Source: Pseudomonas sp. P8_241
GTDB taxonomy: Bacteria; Pseudomonadota; Gammaproteobacteria; Pseudomonadales; Pseudomonadaceae
Assembly: GCF_034008315.1 (NCBI RefSeq)
Contig: NZ_CP125377.1
Location: 3,918,001-3,982,000, forward strand
Length of the DNA stretch: 64,000 bases
Reading direction: 5' to 3'
Each line of letters starts with the position of its first letter. Positions within the stretch are counted from its first letter, which is position 1. The notes under the pieces are model-generated. The model searched no databases and had not been told where the DNA came from. It was given only the letters and a program-made list of their open reading frames with translations. This document shows positions 1-8,264 of this stretch, piece by piece. A program made the position numbers and the translations under genes.

Positions 1-1237
1 TATCCGCCGCCGACAGCTGCTTGAGCATCAGCAACACACTGATCGCCACCGCCACCAGCAAGCCGTCCAGCACTCCGAGCATCAGGACCGCACCCACAGC
101 GCAGATCACCAACAAACGGTCACGGCGCCAAATGAAATAACGTCCCAATGGTTGCAGGCTCAAGCCACGGCCCAGCGCATGAATGACGATAGCCGCCAAA
201 ATCGGTTCGGGCGTCAGCGCGATGTAAGGCAGCACCGTCAACACGATCACCAATACAACGAACGCCGCCACGAGGCCTGCCAGGCGCGAAGTTGCACCGG
301 CGGCTTCATTTGCCGATGTTGCCGAATAGCCTGCCCCCGCCGGCATCCCGTGGAACAGGCCAGACAGCAGATTGGACGCGCCGAGGACCAGCAAATCACG
401 GTTCGACTTGACGCGATCACCATGCTTTAACGCATAGGAGCTGATCGAACCATAAGACTCCGCGTACAGGATCATCACCATGGCGAACGCCAATTCTCCC
501 AATCGCAACCAGTCGGAAAACGGCAGCACCGGCAGTCTTGGCACCTCAAGGCCCAGGTCGATCACGCCGATCAGCTTTACGCCGTAGGCCGGCAGCTCCA
601 GCCACTGGCCCGCCGCAATGCCAATCACCACCACCAACAATCCGCCCGGCAAACGCCGAAGCCGCCCAAACAGCCACAACAAAGCCAATGCCACTGCGCC
701 GACAGACGCAGCCACCCAATTCCATTGCGGCAATTGTTCAAGCAACTGCGGCAGAAACCGCACCAGATTGGCATAGCTCAGATGCACCCCGACCACGCTG
801 GCGACCTGTTTGAGAATGATGGTCAGAGCCAGACCAAAGGCAAACCCGCGCAACACCGGCTTGGCAATAAACGACGTCACGCTGCCGAGCTTGAACAGCC
901 CGGCCAGCAAAAAGAAAAGGCCGGTCATCAGCACCAGTCCGATAGCCAGCGTCGAGCGAAGCGCAGGGTCGCCATTGGCCAACGTCGCAGTGGCCGCCGC
1001 GAGCACCGCAGCGGACGACGAAGTCGCCGAGACAATCGCAAAACGGCTGGTGCCGAGCAGGCCATAACACAGCAACCCGGCAAACAAGGCGATCACCCCG
1101 GCCTGAGGCGCCAGTGCGGCGATGCTTGAATAAGCCACCGCTTCGGGCAACAACAGGCCGGCAATCGACAACCCGGCCAGCAGGTCCTGCCAACGATTGG
1201 GTCGCTCGGTGGAATGGGAAGTTGAAGCGCTGGCCAA
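1..1237 (-). CDS. SulP-family anion transporter, 3' end beyond window
   Basis: A multi-pass inner-membrane transporter of the SulP/SLC26 family, which carries sulfate, bicarbonate or dicarboxylates. The frame opens at a TTG (1237-1235) and runs to the window edge without a stop (about 412 codons). The N-terminus reads LLAGLSIAGLLLPEAVAYSS, the typical first SulP segment, followed by about ten hydrophobic helices. GGAG at 1249-1246 sits 8 nt before the TTG and decides this unusual start; no in-frame ATG fits. The C-terminal STAS domain, if present, lies outside the window. A terminator-like hairpin lies directly upstream. The substrate cannot be told from sequence. Confidence 0.85.
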   Translation of the reverse strand, partial: MASASTSHSTERPNRWQDLLAGLSIAGLLLPEAVAYSSIAALAPQAGVIALFAGLLCYGLLGTSRFAIVSATSSSAAVLAAATATLANGDPALRSTLAIGLVLMTGLFFLLAGLFKLGSVTSFIAKPVLRGFAFGLALTIILKQVASVVGVHLSYANLVRFLPQLLEQLPQWNWVAASVGAVALALLWLFGRLRRLPGGLLVVVIGIAAGQWLELPAYGVKLIGVIDLGLEVPRLPVLPFSDWLRLGELAFAMVMILYAESYGSISSYALKHGDRVKSNRDLLVLGASNLLSGLFHGMPAGAGYSATSANEAAGATSRLAGLVAAFVVLVIVLTVLPYIALTPEPILAAIVIHALGRGLSLQPLGRYFIWRRDRLLVICAVGAVLMLGVLDGLLVAVAISVLLMLKQLSAAD

Positions 1238-1253
1238 TCCGGTGTCTCCAGGC

Positions 1254-1287
1254 GAAAAAAAACCGCTGCACGTATCACGTGCAGCGG
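1254..1287 (-). terminator. Rho-independent terminator-like hairpin in the SulP leader
   Basis: Perfect 11-bp stem (1263-1273 with 1277-1287) and a 3-nt loop, followed on the minus strand by eight T (1262-1255). It can end transcripts from the broken sdaC upstream. It lies only about 17 nt before the SulP start codon, so it could instead act as a leader attenuator. Confidence 0.65.
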
Positions 1288-1309
1288 CCACTGTAGCTGA
1301 AAATCAAAA

Positions 1310-1374
1310 GATCGCAGCCTGCGGCAGCTCCTACGGATGATTCGATCCTGTAGGAGCTGCCGCAGGCTGCGATC
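1310..1374. repeat. REP inverted pair, GCTGCCGCAGGCTGCGATC family
   Basis: Two arms (about 1310-1333 and 1351-1374) are reverse complements with the core TAGGAGCTGCCGCAGGCTGC. This is a different REP family from the GGCTTGCCAGC type common elsewhere in the window. It sits just after the 3' end of the broken sdaC gene. Confidence 0.85.
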
Positions 1375-1388
1375 TCTTGACCTTTAAA

Positions 1389-2673
1389 TCAGGCGGTCAG
1401 CGAGTAGATCAACGCCGTGATTGCCACCAGGCCCACCGCCGTCACGAAGACGTTGGACGCCTGACCGCGATAACGCGCCATCGCCGGCACCTTGCGGATC
1501 GCGTACATCGGCATCAGGAACAGGATCGCCGCGATAATCGGGCCACCCAGTGTCTCGATCATGCCGAGGATGCTCGGATTCAGCGTGGCAATGATCCAGC
1601 ACACCACCAGCATGAATGCCGCAGTCATGCGGTCCAGGGCCTTGGCCGACGGACGCTTGCCGCTCTTGACGATCAAGCCCTTGGGGCCTTCACTGGCGCC
1701 GATGCTTCGTTCCCCTGGGAACGACTTGGAAGTGGCTACGGGTGCAGTAGCGGCGCCGCAAAGGCGATGGTCGGATTGCTGAAGTGGTTGGCCAGGTACG
1801 ACAGGATCGACAGATTCTGGTCCTTCGCTTCAGCCAGTTGTGCCGGCGACAGGGTCAGCACGCAGCTGAAGACGAAGAAAAACACCATCACCACCATCAA
1901 CAGGTGGGCGCGGGACAGGATTTGCGAGCTGCGCTCCTCGGCGTGTTCGCCATAACGACGCTTCTGGTCCACCGCGAACGCCGAAATGATCGGCGAGTGG
2001 TTGAACGAGAACACCATCACCGGAATGGCCAGCCACATGGTATGCAGCAACGCCGAGAGCTGTGGGCACGAGGCTTGCAGTGGCGAGGATGCCGCGGTTC
2101 CAGTGCGGAACCGGGTACACCGCCAAAAACAGCAACGCGACGATGAAGGATACACCATCGGGCTCATACGCCGCGGCGGTCATCTGCTCACCGCAACGCA
2201 CCACCGCCAGCAGGCCGAGGATCAGCACCAGCGACAGCACGGCGCGCGGAGGTGGCGTGATGTGCAGTTGATGCTGCAGGAAACTGCCCACGGTATTGGT
2301 CAGGGCCACACTGTAGATCAGCAGGATCGGGAAAATAGCAAAGAAATACAGCAAGGTGATCAGGGCGCCAGCCTTGATCCCGAAATGCTTTCTTCCACCA
2401 CTTCCATATGTCCGCACCTTCACGTCCGGACAGGACGAAGCGGGTCAGGCCGCGGTGGGCGTAGAACGTCATCGGAAACGCCAGCAACGCCAGGACCAGC
2501 AGCGGCCAGAATCCGCCCAGCCCTGCGTTGATCGGCAAAAACAGCGTGCCCGCACCAATTGCAGTGCCAAACAGGCCCAGCATCCAGGTGGTGTCTTGAC
2601 GATTCCAGCTCGAAAGCGTTGTTGGTGTCGCTGCTACATAGCGTTTGTTGACGCTATTGGCCTGATCATTCAT
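1389..2673 (-). pseudogene. sdaC: Serine/threonine transporter (HAAAP family), frameshifted
   Basis: The pieces together match the E. coli SdaC serine:proton symporter end to end: [13 protein letters not shown] near the N-terminus, [18 protein letters not shown], then [45 protein letters not shown], and finally NPSILGMIETLGGPIIA. No single frame carries it. Frame changes fall near 2400-2420, 2150-2175 (a +1 then -1 pair), 2060-2070 and 1735-1750. Patches of poor match surround each break. The total span of about 1285 nt equals an intact gene (about 429 codons). The start ATG (2673) has GGAG about 10 nt upstream. Either a decaying gene or poor sequence. Confidence 0.85.
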
Positions 2674-2839
2674 CCGGTGGGATCTCCACATTCCGGTCAC
2701 TTGCCACTCGACCACGACGCGTCGGAATACCCGACAGGCAGCGCCTTGGTCGAAACAGGGGCGCGATTCTGGAGGATTAGTGAACAGAAGCAAAGAGTTA
2801 GGTGAGGAACGGTGGTGCCAGATTGGTAAAAATCTCCTC

Positions 2840-2940
2840 TGTAGGAGCGAGCTTGCTCGCGATTGATCCGAAGGCTACACCGACCTGCTGCAAGTGCGCG
2901 TCATCGGTTACGACCACCGCGAGCAAACTCGCTCTTACAG
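2840..2940. repeat. REP pair, GAGCGAGCTTGCTCGCGA family
   Basis: Left arm GTAGGAGCGAGCTTGCTCGCGA starts at 2841. A diverged right arm (GCGAGCAAACTCGCTCTTAC) ends at 2940. It fills much of the gap 2674-3040 between two pseudogenes; no other feature is seen there. Confidence 0.8.
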
Positions 2941-3040
2941 GGTGTTTCGCGAGCATTTCATCGCCAAACAGCATCCGCAACTTGATAAAGGTCCATCGAC
3001 ATGTATTTTGAATGAACCTGCATGCCTTTCGGAGTTGCCC

Positions 3041-3430
3041 ATGCCACTGGTTCGCATCGACATCAAGAAACACCAGGACCCCACACACGCCAAACGCGTC
3101 GGCCAACTGATCTACGCCGCGATGCGCAGCACCATTAGGTGCCGAAGGGCGACAGCTTCCAGATCCTCAAAGAGCACGATGAACAACATTTCATTTTAGA
3201 TCCCGGCTACAAAGGCATCCCGCGCTCCGATGGTCTGAGTGTGATCTAGATCACCCTGAGCGAAGGCCGCACGGTCGAGCAGGAAAAACTGCTTTATATG
3301 ACCATCGCCTTAAAGAGCGCCTTGAGTCCGAGCTGGCGTTGCGTTTGGAGGATGTGTTCATCAGCTTTGGTGGAAGTGAAAAAAAGAGAATTGGTCGTTT
3401 GGCCACGGCATCGCCCAGTACGCCCTCTGA
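3041..3430 (+). pseudogene. Tautomerase-family protein, broken
   Basis: Starts MPLVRIDIKKHQDPTHAKRV with the N-terminal Pro-1 nucleophile typical of 4-oxalocrotonate tautomerase relatives. Further pieces read GDSFQILKEHDEQHF, DPGYKGIPRSDGL, ITLSEGRTVEQ, ERLESELALRLEDVF and finally FGHGIAQYAL. These lie in different frames: a shift near 3135, an in-frame TAG at about 3247-3249, a shift near 3315 and another near 3370. The expected intact stop is TGA at 3428-3430. The TetR gene follows 29 nt later on the same strand and may once have controlled it. Confidence 0.75.
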
Positions 3431-3459
3431 ATTAAACCTTTGATAGCTGTGAGTTCTCA

Positions 3460-4059
3460 ATGCCTCGAGTTTCCCGCAAGCAAGCCGACCTCAACCGCGA
3501 AACCATCGTTGAGGCCGCAACGAAATTGTTTCGCGAACGTGGCTTGCACGGGATCAGCGTCGTCGATGTGATGGCCGCTGCCGGTCTGACCCATGGCGGC
3601 TTTTATGGGCACTTCGAATCCAGGGAGGCGTTGGCGACGGAAGCCTGCGGTCGCGCATTTGAAGAGTCGAGAGCTCACTGGAAAGAACGAATTGCAGCGG
3701 CCGACAGTAACGCCGCCGCACGCCGCGCCTTGATCGAACCGTACCTCTCCACTGCCAGCCGTGATAACCCGGGTGACAGTTGCCCAGTGGTGGCCTTCGC
3801 CGGTGACATGTGCCACGAAGCTGCAGACAGTCCCTTGCGTCAAACCTTCATGGTCGGACTGAACCGGCTGCTCGACAAATTTGGCAGCCTGATGGATTCC
3901 CCCGATGCCCCGCTCAAGCGACAACAGGCGCTGGTGCAATATTCGCTGATGGTTGGCGCACTGATCCTGGCCCGGGCAACCCGCGGCGATGCGCTGTCGG
4001 AGGAGCTCGAGGCGGGCGCAGAGCGTTTTCTCAAAGAGGAACGAGAGCTAGCTCAGTGA
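3460..4059 (+). CDS. TetR/AcrR-family transcriptional regulator
   Basis: 199 aa. The N-terminal helix-turn-helix (about residues 10-55) reads RETIVEAATKLFRERG, then ISVVDVMAAAGLTHGGFYGHF, the standard TetR recognition helix. The C-terminal half is a helical ligand-binding domain of the type found in repressors of small redox or efflux genes. The upstream neighbour is the broken tautomerase, the likely former target. Ligand unknown. Confidence 0.9.
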   Translation: MPRVSRKQADLNRETIVEAATKLFRERGLHGISVVDVMAAAGLTHGGFYGHFESREALATEACGRAFEESRAHWKERIAAADSNAAARRALIEPYLSTASRDNPGDSCPVVAFAGDMCHEAADSPLRQTFMVGLNRLLDKFGSLMDSPDAPLKRQQALVQYSLMVGALILARATRGDALSEELEAGAERFLKEERELAQ

Positions 4060-4225
4060 TGATAAGGCTCAAATAGAAATTTACTCGCAAGCAACGCCAG
4101 CTCCTACACTCAAAAGTAAAGAGACTTGCTGAAGTGACGGGTTTTGGTCAATACCGAAGCACCGCGCAGCCAACCTTCAAATTGAGCGTTTAGGCCCAAC
4201 TTTTCGATGCCCTAAGGAGCCAAGC

Positions 4226-5191
4226 ATGCCCGCAACCGTTCTGGTACTGGTTGAAACCATCAATGACTACTTGCCCATCCTCGAACATCAGGGCTTTCAC
4301 CTGATCCTGGCCCCCACACCCGCCGAGCGCGCCGAAGCCATCAGCCGGCATGCCGGTCAGATCGACGCCGTACTGACCCGCGGGCCATTAGGCTTGTATG
4401 CCGATGAAATTGCGGCACTGCCCAATCTCAAGATTATCTGCGTGATTGGCGCCGGGTATGAGCACGTCGACCTGCAAGCGGCTGCCAGCCGGGGAATCAG
4501 CGTCACCAACGGCGCCGGGGTCAACGCGTCTTCCGTCGCCGACCACGCCATGGCGCTGCTGCTGTCGCTGGTGCGCGATGTGCCGCGCTGCGATATCGCT
4601 GTGCGTCGCGGTGAATGGCCGAAAATCATGCGCCCTTCCCTCGCCGGCAAGCGTCTGGGCATCCTCGGCCTGGGCGCGGTCGGCATGGCCATCGCCAAAC
4701 GCGCGGCCGCTGGATTCGACATGAGTGTGTGCTATCACAACCGCCAGCATCGCAGCGACGTGCCCTATACCTTCTGCTCGACCCCGACCGAACTGGCACG
4801 CGCCTCGGATTTCCTGATCGTCGCCACGCCCGGAGGCCTTGGTACCAAACACCTGATCAACCGCCAGGTGCTCGATGCCCTGGGTCCGAACGGATTTATC
4901 GTCAACATCGCCCGGGCCAGCGTGATTGTGACCGCCGACCTGATCACCGCCCTGGAGCAGCGCAGGATCGCCGGCGCCGCGCTGGACGTATTCGATGAAG
5001 AGCCCCAAGTGCCGGATGCCCTGAAAACCCTGACCAACGTGATTCTCACGCCACACGTCGCCGGATTGTCCCCGGAGGCCACGCAAGCGACTGTCGAACT
5101 GGTGGGCAAGAACCTCACGGCATTTTTCGCCGGTCAACCGGTTTTGACCCCGATCGAAATGCCAATCAGCGTCGGTAGCGCCGTTATGTAG
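4226..5191 (+). CDS. D-2-hydroxyacid dehydrogenase (glyoxylate/hydroxypyruvate reductase type)
   Basis: 321 aa, NAD(P)-dependent, probably reducing glyoxylate, hydroxypyruvate or a related 2-oxoacid. The Rossmann motif GKRLGILGLGAVGMAIAKRA lies near residues 140-160. The conserved blocks NGAGVNASSVADHAMALLL, IVNIARASVIV (usually NxxRGxxVD, so slightly divergent here), ALDVFDEEPQVP and the catalytic His block TPHVAG are present. AAGGAG lies 7 nt before the ATG. It stands alone on its strand, with no operon partner within 140 nt; substrate not determined. Confidence 0.88.
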   Translation: MPATVLVLVETINDYLPILEHQGFHLILAPTPAERAEAISRHAGQIDAVLTRGPLGLYADEIAALPNLKIICVIGAGYEHVDLQAAASRGISVTNGAGVNASSVADHAMALLLSLVRDVPRCDIAVRRGEWPKIMRPSLAGKRLGILGLGAVGMAIAKRAAAGFDMSVCYHNRQHRSDVPYTFCSTPTELARASDFLIVATPGGLGTKHLINRQVLDALGPNGFIVNIARASVIVTADLITALEQRRIAGAALDVFDEEPQVPDALKTLTNVILTPHVAGLSPEATQATVELVGKNLTAFFAGQPVLTPIEMPISVGSAVM

Positions 5192-5334
5192 GACAATTCA
5201 AACGTGTGTATCAAAAGCAATGATTGGCCGGCAACACGCTCACCAATAAGAGCTGTTGCCGGTTGTGGCTGGGGGGTATGCGCATTAGATTAGCCAATAG
5301 TTTCAGGCCTCCAGAATAAGCAGAAGGGATAAGC

Positions 5335-6402
5335 ATGACGCTTACTGACCAGTCCACCCGTATCCGCACCGGCGAAGAGCTCGATGCCAGCCTGATCGAT
5401 CCATACCTCAAGGCCCATATTCCGGGCTTGAGCGGTTTGCCGACGATCAGCCAGTTCCCGGGCGGTGCGTCGAACCTCACCTATTTGCTGGAATACCCCG
5501 AGCAGGAATTCGTCCTGCGTCGCCCGCCTTTCGGCCACAAGGCAAAATCCGCCCATGACATGGGCCGTGAATTTCGCATCCTCAATCAATTGCGCGACGG
5601 TTTTCCGTATTGCCCGAAAGCCTACGTGCACTGCACCGACGAATCGGTGATCGGTGCCGAGTTCTACGTGATGGAACGGGTCAATGGCATCATCCTGCGC
5701 TCCGAACTGCCACCGGAACTGGGGCTGGACTCGGAGAAAACCGAAGCCCTGTGCAAGAGTTTCATCGACAAGTTCGTCGAACTGCATCAGGTCGACTACA
5801 ACGCCTATGGTCTGGGCGACCTCGGCAAGCCCGAAGGCTATGTCGCCCGGCAGATCAAGGGCTGGAGTGATCGGTACGAAAAAGCCATCACCCCGGACGC
5901 TCCGCACTGGGAAGCGGTCAAGGCCTGGTTGAACGACAAGATGCCGGCTGATCACCCGACCTCCAGTATCGTGCACAACGACTACCGCTTCGACAACGTC
6001 ATCCTCGACCCGAACAACCCGATGCAGATCATCGGCGTGCTCGACTGGGAACTGACGACCCTGGGCGACCCGCTGATGGACCTGGGCAACACCCTCGCCT
6101 ACTGGATCGAAGCCGACGACCCGGCGCCGGTACAACTGATGCGCCGCCAGCCAAGCCATGCCCCGGGCATGCTGACCCGCCGCGAATTTGTCGATTACTA
6201 CGCCCAGCGGTCCGGCATCCAGATCGACAATTTCGACTTCTACTACACCTACGGTCTGTTCCGCCTGGCCGGCATCGTGCAGCAGATCTACTACCGCTTC
6301 TACCACGGCCAGACCCAGGACAAACGCTTCGCGCAGTTCATTCACATGAACAAACTGCTGGAGCAGATGAGCTTGCAGGTCATCCAGAAATCCAGCCTCT
6401 GA
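5335..6402 (+). CDS. Aminoglycoside-phosphotransferase-like kinase (ACAD10/LvaA type)
   Basis: 355 aa cytosolic kinase fold. It shows FPGGASNLTYLLEY (P-loop-like strand pair), the catalytic loop IVHNDYRFDN near residue 220, and the metal-binding GVLDWELTTLGDPLMDLG near residue 240. Such proteins next to SDR genes are known to phosphorylate hydroxyacyl-CoA or hydroxyacids during side-chain removal (LvaA, ACAD10). An SDR follows 172 nt downstream, which fits that idea. Antibiotic resistance is unlikely from context. Confidence 0.85.
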   Translation: MTLTDQSTRIRTGEELDASLIDPYLKAHIPGLSGLPTISQFPGGASNLTYLLEYPEQEFVLRRPPFGHKAKSAHDMGREFRILNQLRDGFPYCPKAYVHCTDESVIGAEFYVMERVNGIILRSELPPELGLDSEKTEALCKSFIDKFVELHQVDYNAYGLGDLGKPEGYVARQIKGWSDRYEKAITPDAPHWEAVKAWLNDKMPADHPTSSIVHNDYRFDNVILDPNNPMQIIGVLDWELTTLGDPLMDLGNTLAYWIEADDPAPVQLMRRQPSHAPGMLTRREFVDYYAQRSGIQIDNFDFYYTYGLFRLAGIVQQIYYRFYHGQTQDKRFAQFIHMNKLLEQMSLQVIQKSSL

Positions 6403-6433
6403 CCGTAACTCTATCGGATTACTCACCATCCCC

Positions 6434-6458
6434 CTGTAGGAGCGAGCCTGCTCGCGAA
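6434..6458. repeat. Single REP arm, GAGCGAGCCTGCTCGCGA family
   Basis: One clear arm between the kinase and SDR genes; no well-preserved partner arm is visible. Possible mRNA 3'-end stabiliser. Confidence 0.7.
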
Positions 6459-6574
6459 GGTCGATAACGATAACGCTCGCTCATTGACCAACACAGCAAG
6501 CCCGCCCCCAACTGTACTGCGTTAACCGCAACCCGGCATTTGAATCGATAACAAGACTTTTATAAGGGAACCCC

Positions 6575-7342
6575 ATGTCCAAGACTCAGTTGTTCGACCT
6601 CGACGGCAAGATCGCTTTCGTCTCCGGCGCCAGCCGCGGCATCGGTGAAGCCATCGCCAAACTACTGGCCCAGCAAGGCGCCCACGTCATCGTTTCGAGC
6701 CGCAAGCTCGAGGGTTGCCAGCACGTAGCCGACGCGATCATCGCCGCCGGCGGCAAAGCCACTGCCATCGCTTGCCACATCGGTGAGATGGAGCAGATCA
6801 GCCAGGTCTTTGCCGGCATCAAGGAACAGTTCGGGCGTTTGGACATCCTGGTCAACAACGCAGCCACCAACCCACAATTCTGCAACGTGCTGGACACCGA
6901 CCTCAGCGCCTTCCAGAAAACCGTCGACGTGAACATTCGCGGCTACTTCTTCATGTCGGTCGAAGCCGGCAAGCTCATGCGTGAAAACGGCGGCGGCAGC
7001 ATCATCAACGTCGCATCGATCAACGGCGTGTCGCCAGGAATCTTCCAGGGCATCTACTCGGTGACCAAGGCCGCCGTCATCAACATGACCAAAGTCTTCG
7101 CCAAGGAGTGCGCGCAGTTCGGGATTCGCTGCAATGCCTTGCTGCCGGGGCTGACCGATACCAAGTTTGCATCGGCGCTGGTGAAGAATGAGGCGATCCT
7201 CAACACCGCATTGCAGCAGATTCCGCTCAAACGCGTGGCGGACCCGAGTGAAATGGCGGGAGCGGTGTTGTATCTGGCCAGCGACGCGTCCAGCTACACC
7301 ACTGGTGTTTCGCTGAATGTCGATGGCGGTTTCCTGTCCTGA
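6575..7342 (+). CDS. Short-chain dehydrogenase/reductase
   Basis: 255 aa classical SDR. Cofactor motif SGASRGIGEA (about residues 14-23), NNAAT (about 88-92), catalytic Ser in NVASING near 142 and YSVTKAA (Y near 158, K near 162). The C-terminus ends with YTTGVSLNVDGGF, typical of FabG-like enzymes. GGGA precedes the ATG by about 5 nt. It probably oxidises a hydroxyacyl or alcohol made by the same pathway as the upstream kinase; the substrate is unknown. Confidence 0.9.
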   Translation: MSKTQLFDLDGKIAFVSGASRGIGEAIAKLLAQQGAHVIVSSRKLEGCQHVADAIIAAGGKATAIACHIGEMEQISQVFAGIKEQFGRLDILVNNAATNPQFCNVLDTDLSAFQKTVDVNIRGYFFMSVEAGKLMRENGGGSIINVASINGVSPGIFQGIYSVTKAAVINMTKVFAKECAQFGIRCNALLPGLTDTKFASALVKNEAILNTALQQIPLKRVADPSEMAGAVLYLASDASSYTTGVSLNVDGGFLS

Positions 7343-7366
7343 TGGACTGACCCACCACAAATCCCC

Positions 7367-7456
7367 GCAGGAGCGAGCTTGCTCGCGATGGCAGTATCAG
7401 ATTCAACGTTGATGTCGACTGATACCCCACCATCGCGCGCAAGCTCGCTCCTACAG
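7367..7456. repeat. REPIN, GAGCGAGCTTGCTCGCGA family
   Basis: Two inverted arms (7367-7391 and about 7432-7456) separate the convergent SDR and lipoprotein genes and could serve as a two-way terminator. Confidence 0.85.
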
Positions 7457-7472
7457 AAGCCGTGCGTCAGGC

Positions 7473-7691
7473 TTACTGCGTGACACACCGTGTAGTCGTG
7501 GTCATTCTTGTCACCTCGCCGTTTTCGCCCCGCACATCACCCAGGACATCGGTCTTATCCTGGGTTTCACAGGTGCGCTCAGGCGGTGGAAGAGGGGGTG
7601 GAGGTGGCGGTGGGCTGGAGCAGCCAGCGAGAATTGCCGCACAGAAAACCAGCGACAGCGGTGTACAGACGCGTTTCCCAAGCGTTTTCAT
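7473..7691 (-). CDS. Small proline-rich lipoprotein
   Basis: 72 aa from ATG at 7691 (MKTLGKRVC); a longer reading from 7733 is possible but less likely. The sequence shows a basic start, a hydrophobic segment and a lipobox ending LAGC, then a run of prolines (PPPPPPPLPPPE) that may reach out from the membrane. Two Cys follow (ERTCETQ and TTRCVTQ) and could pair. No enzyme motif; an envelope protein of unknown role. Confidence 0.7.
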   Translation of the reverse strand: MKTLGKRVCTPLSLVFCAAILAGCSSPPPPPPPLPPPERTCETQDKTDVLGDVRGENGEVTRMTTTTRCVTQ

Positions 7692-7833
7692 AGGTCGACC
7701 CGCGATAAGTGAAAAGACACTTTTTTGTGACAACAGAACCTGCGCGTAAAATCCACAGGGCTGTCACAAAAAAATTATTTTTTCATTATTTATGGCCGGT
7801 TCAATGACCAACGCGGGCAAATACTGACAGTTC

Positions 7834-8085
7834 TTACATCACTTCATCGGAACGGTGCAGGCTGGTGCTCTCGAGTTCGTAGCGCAGTTCCTCAATCAAG
7901 GCAGCGACGGACTCGGCTGACTGCAGGGTCGCCACGTTCAAGCCACTGACCACCAGATCCACTTGGCCCGAGACCGGGTGATAGAGCTTCACGGTCAAGG
8001 AATGGTCACCAGTGACGCTGCACTCACAGGCCAACGGCGAAAAACTCTGTTCAATCAGCATCCTTAGCTGCGCCAACGTGATCAT
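7834..8085 (-). CDS. DUF1652 family protein
   Basis: 83 aa, matching the small Pseudomonas-restricted DUF1652 family: MITLAQLRMLIEQSFSPLAC at the start, HPVSGQVDLVVSGL in the middle and an acidic C-terminus. No signal peptide or catalytic motif. Function unknown. GAGGGG lies just before the ATG. It stands alone between the lipoprotein and the PAS regulator. Confidence 0.8.
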   Translation of the reverse strand: MITLAQLRMLIEQSFSPLACECSVTGDHSLTVKLYHPVSGQVDLVVSGLNVATLQSAESVAALIEELRYELESTSLHRSDEVM

Positions 8086-8264
8086 CGGGAGGGGTCCTGG
8101 TCACAAGAGACTTCATGCTGCTGATTCATAGGGCTGTTCCTTTGGCGGTTTCGAAAGGGACACGTCGGGTATCCGAAGAGACCTGTCGCACTCTTCCAGC
8201 CTAGAAACGACCGCACCGGCTCAACACATGAATTTGCACCCCGCACCCTGGTGCATTTGCACCT

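Noticed and set aside
5290..6429. 379-aa minus-strand ORF opposite the APH-like kinase
   Set aside because: Shadow of a well-supported plus-strand gene with catalytic motifs.
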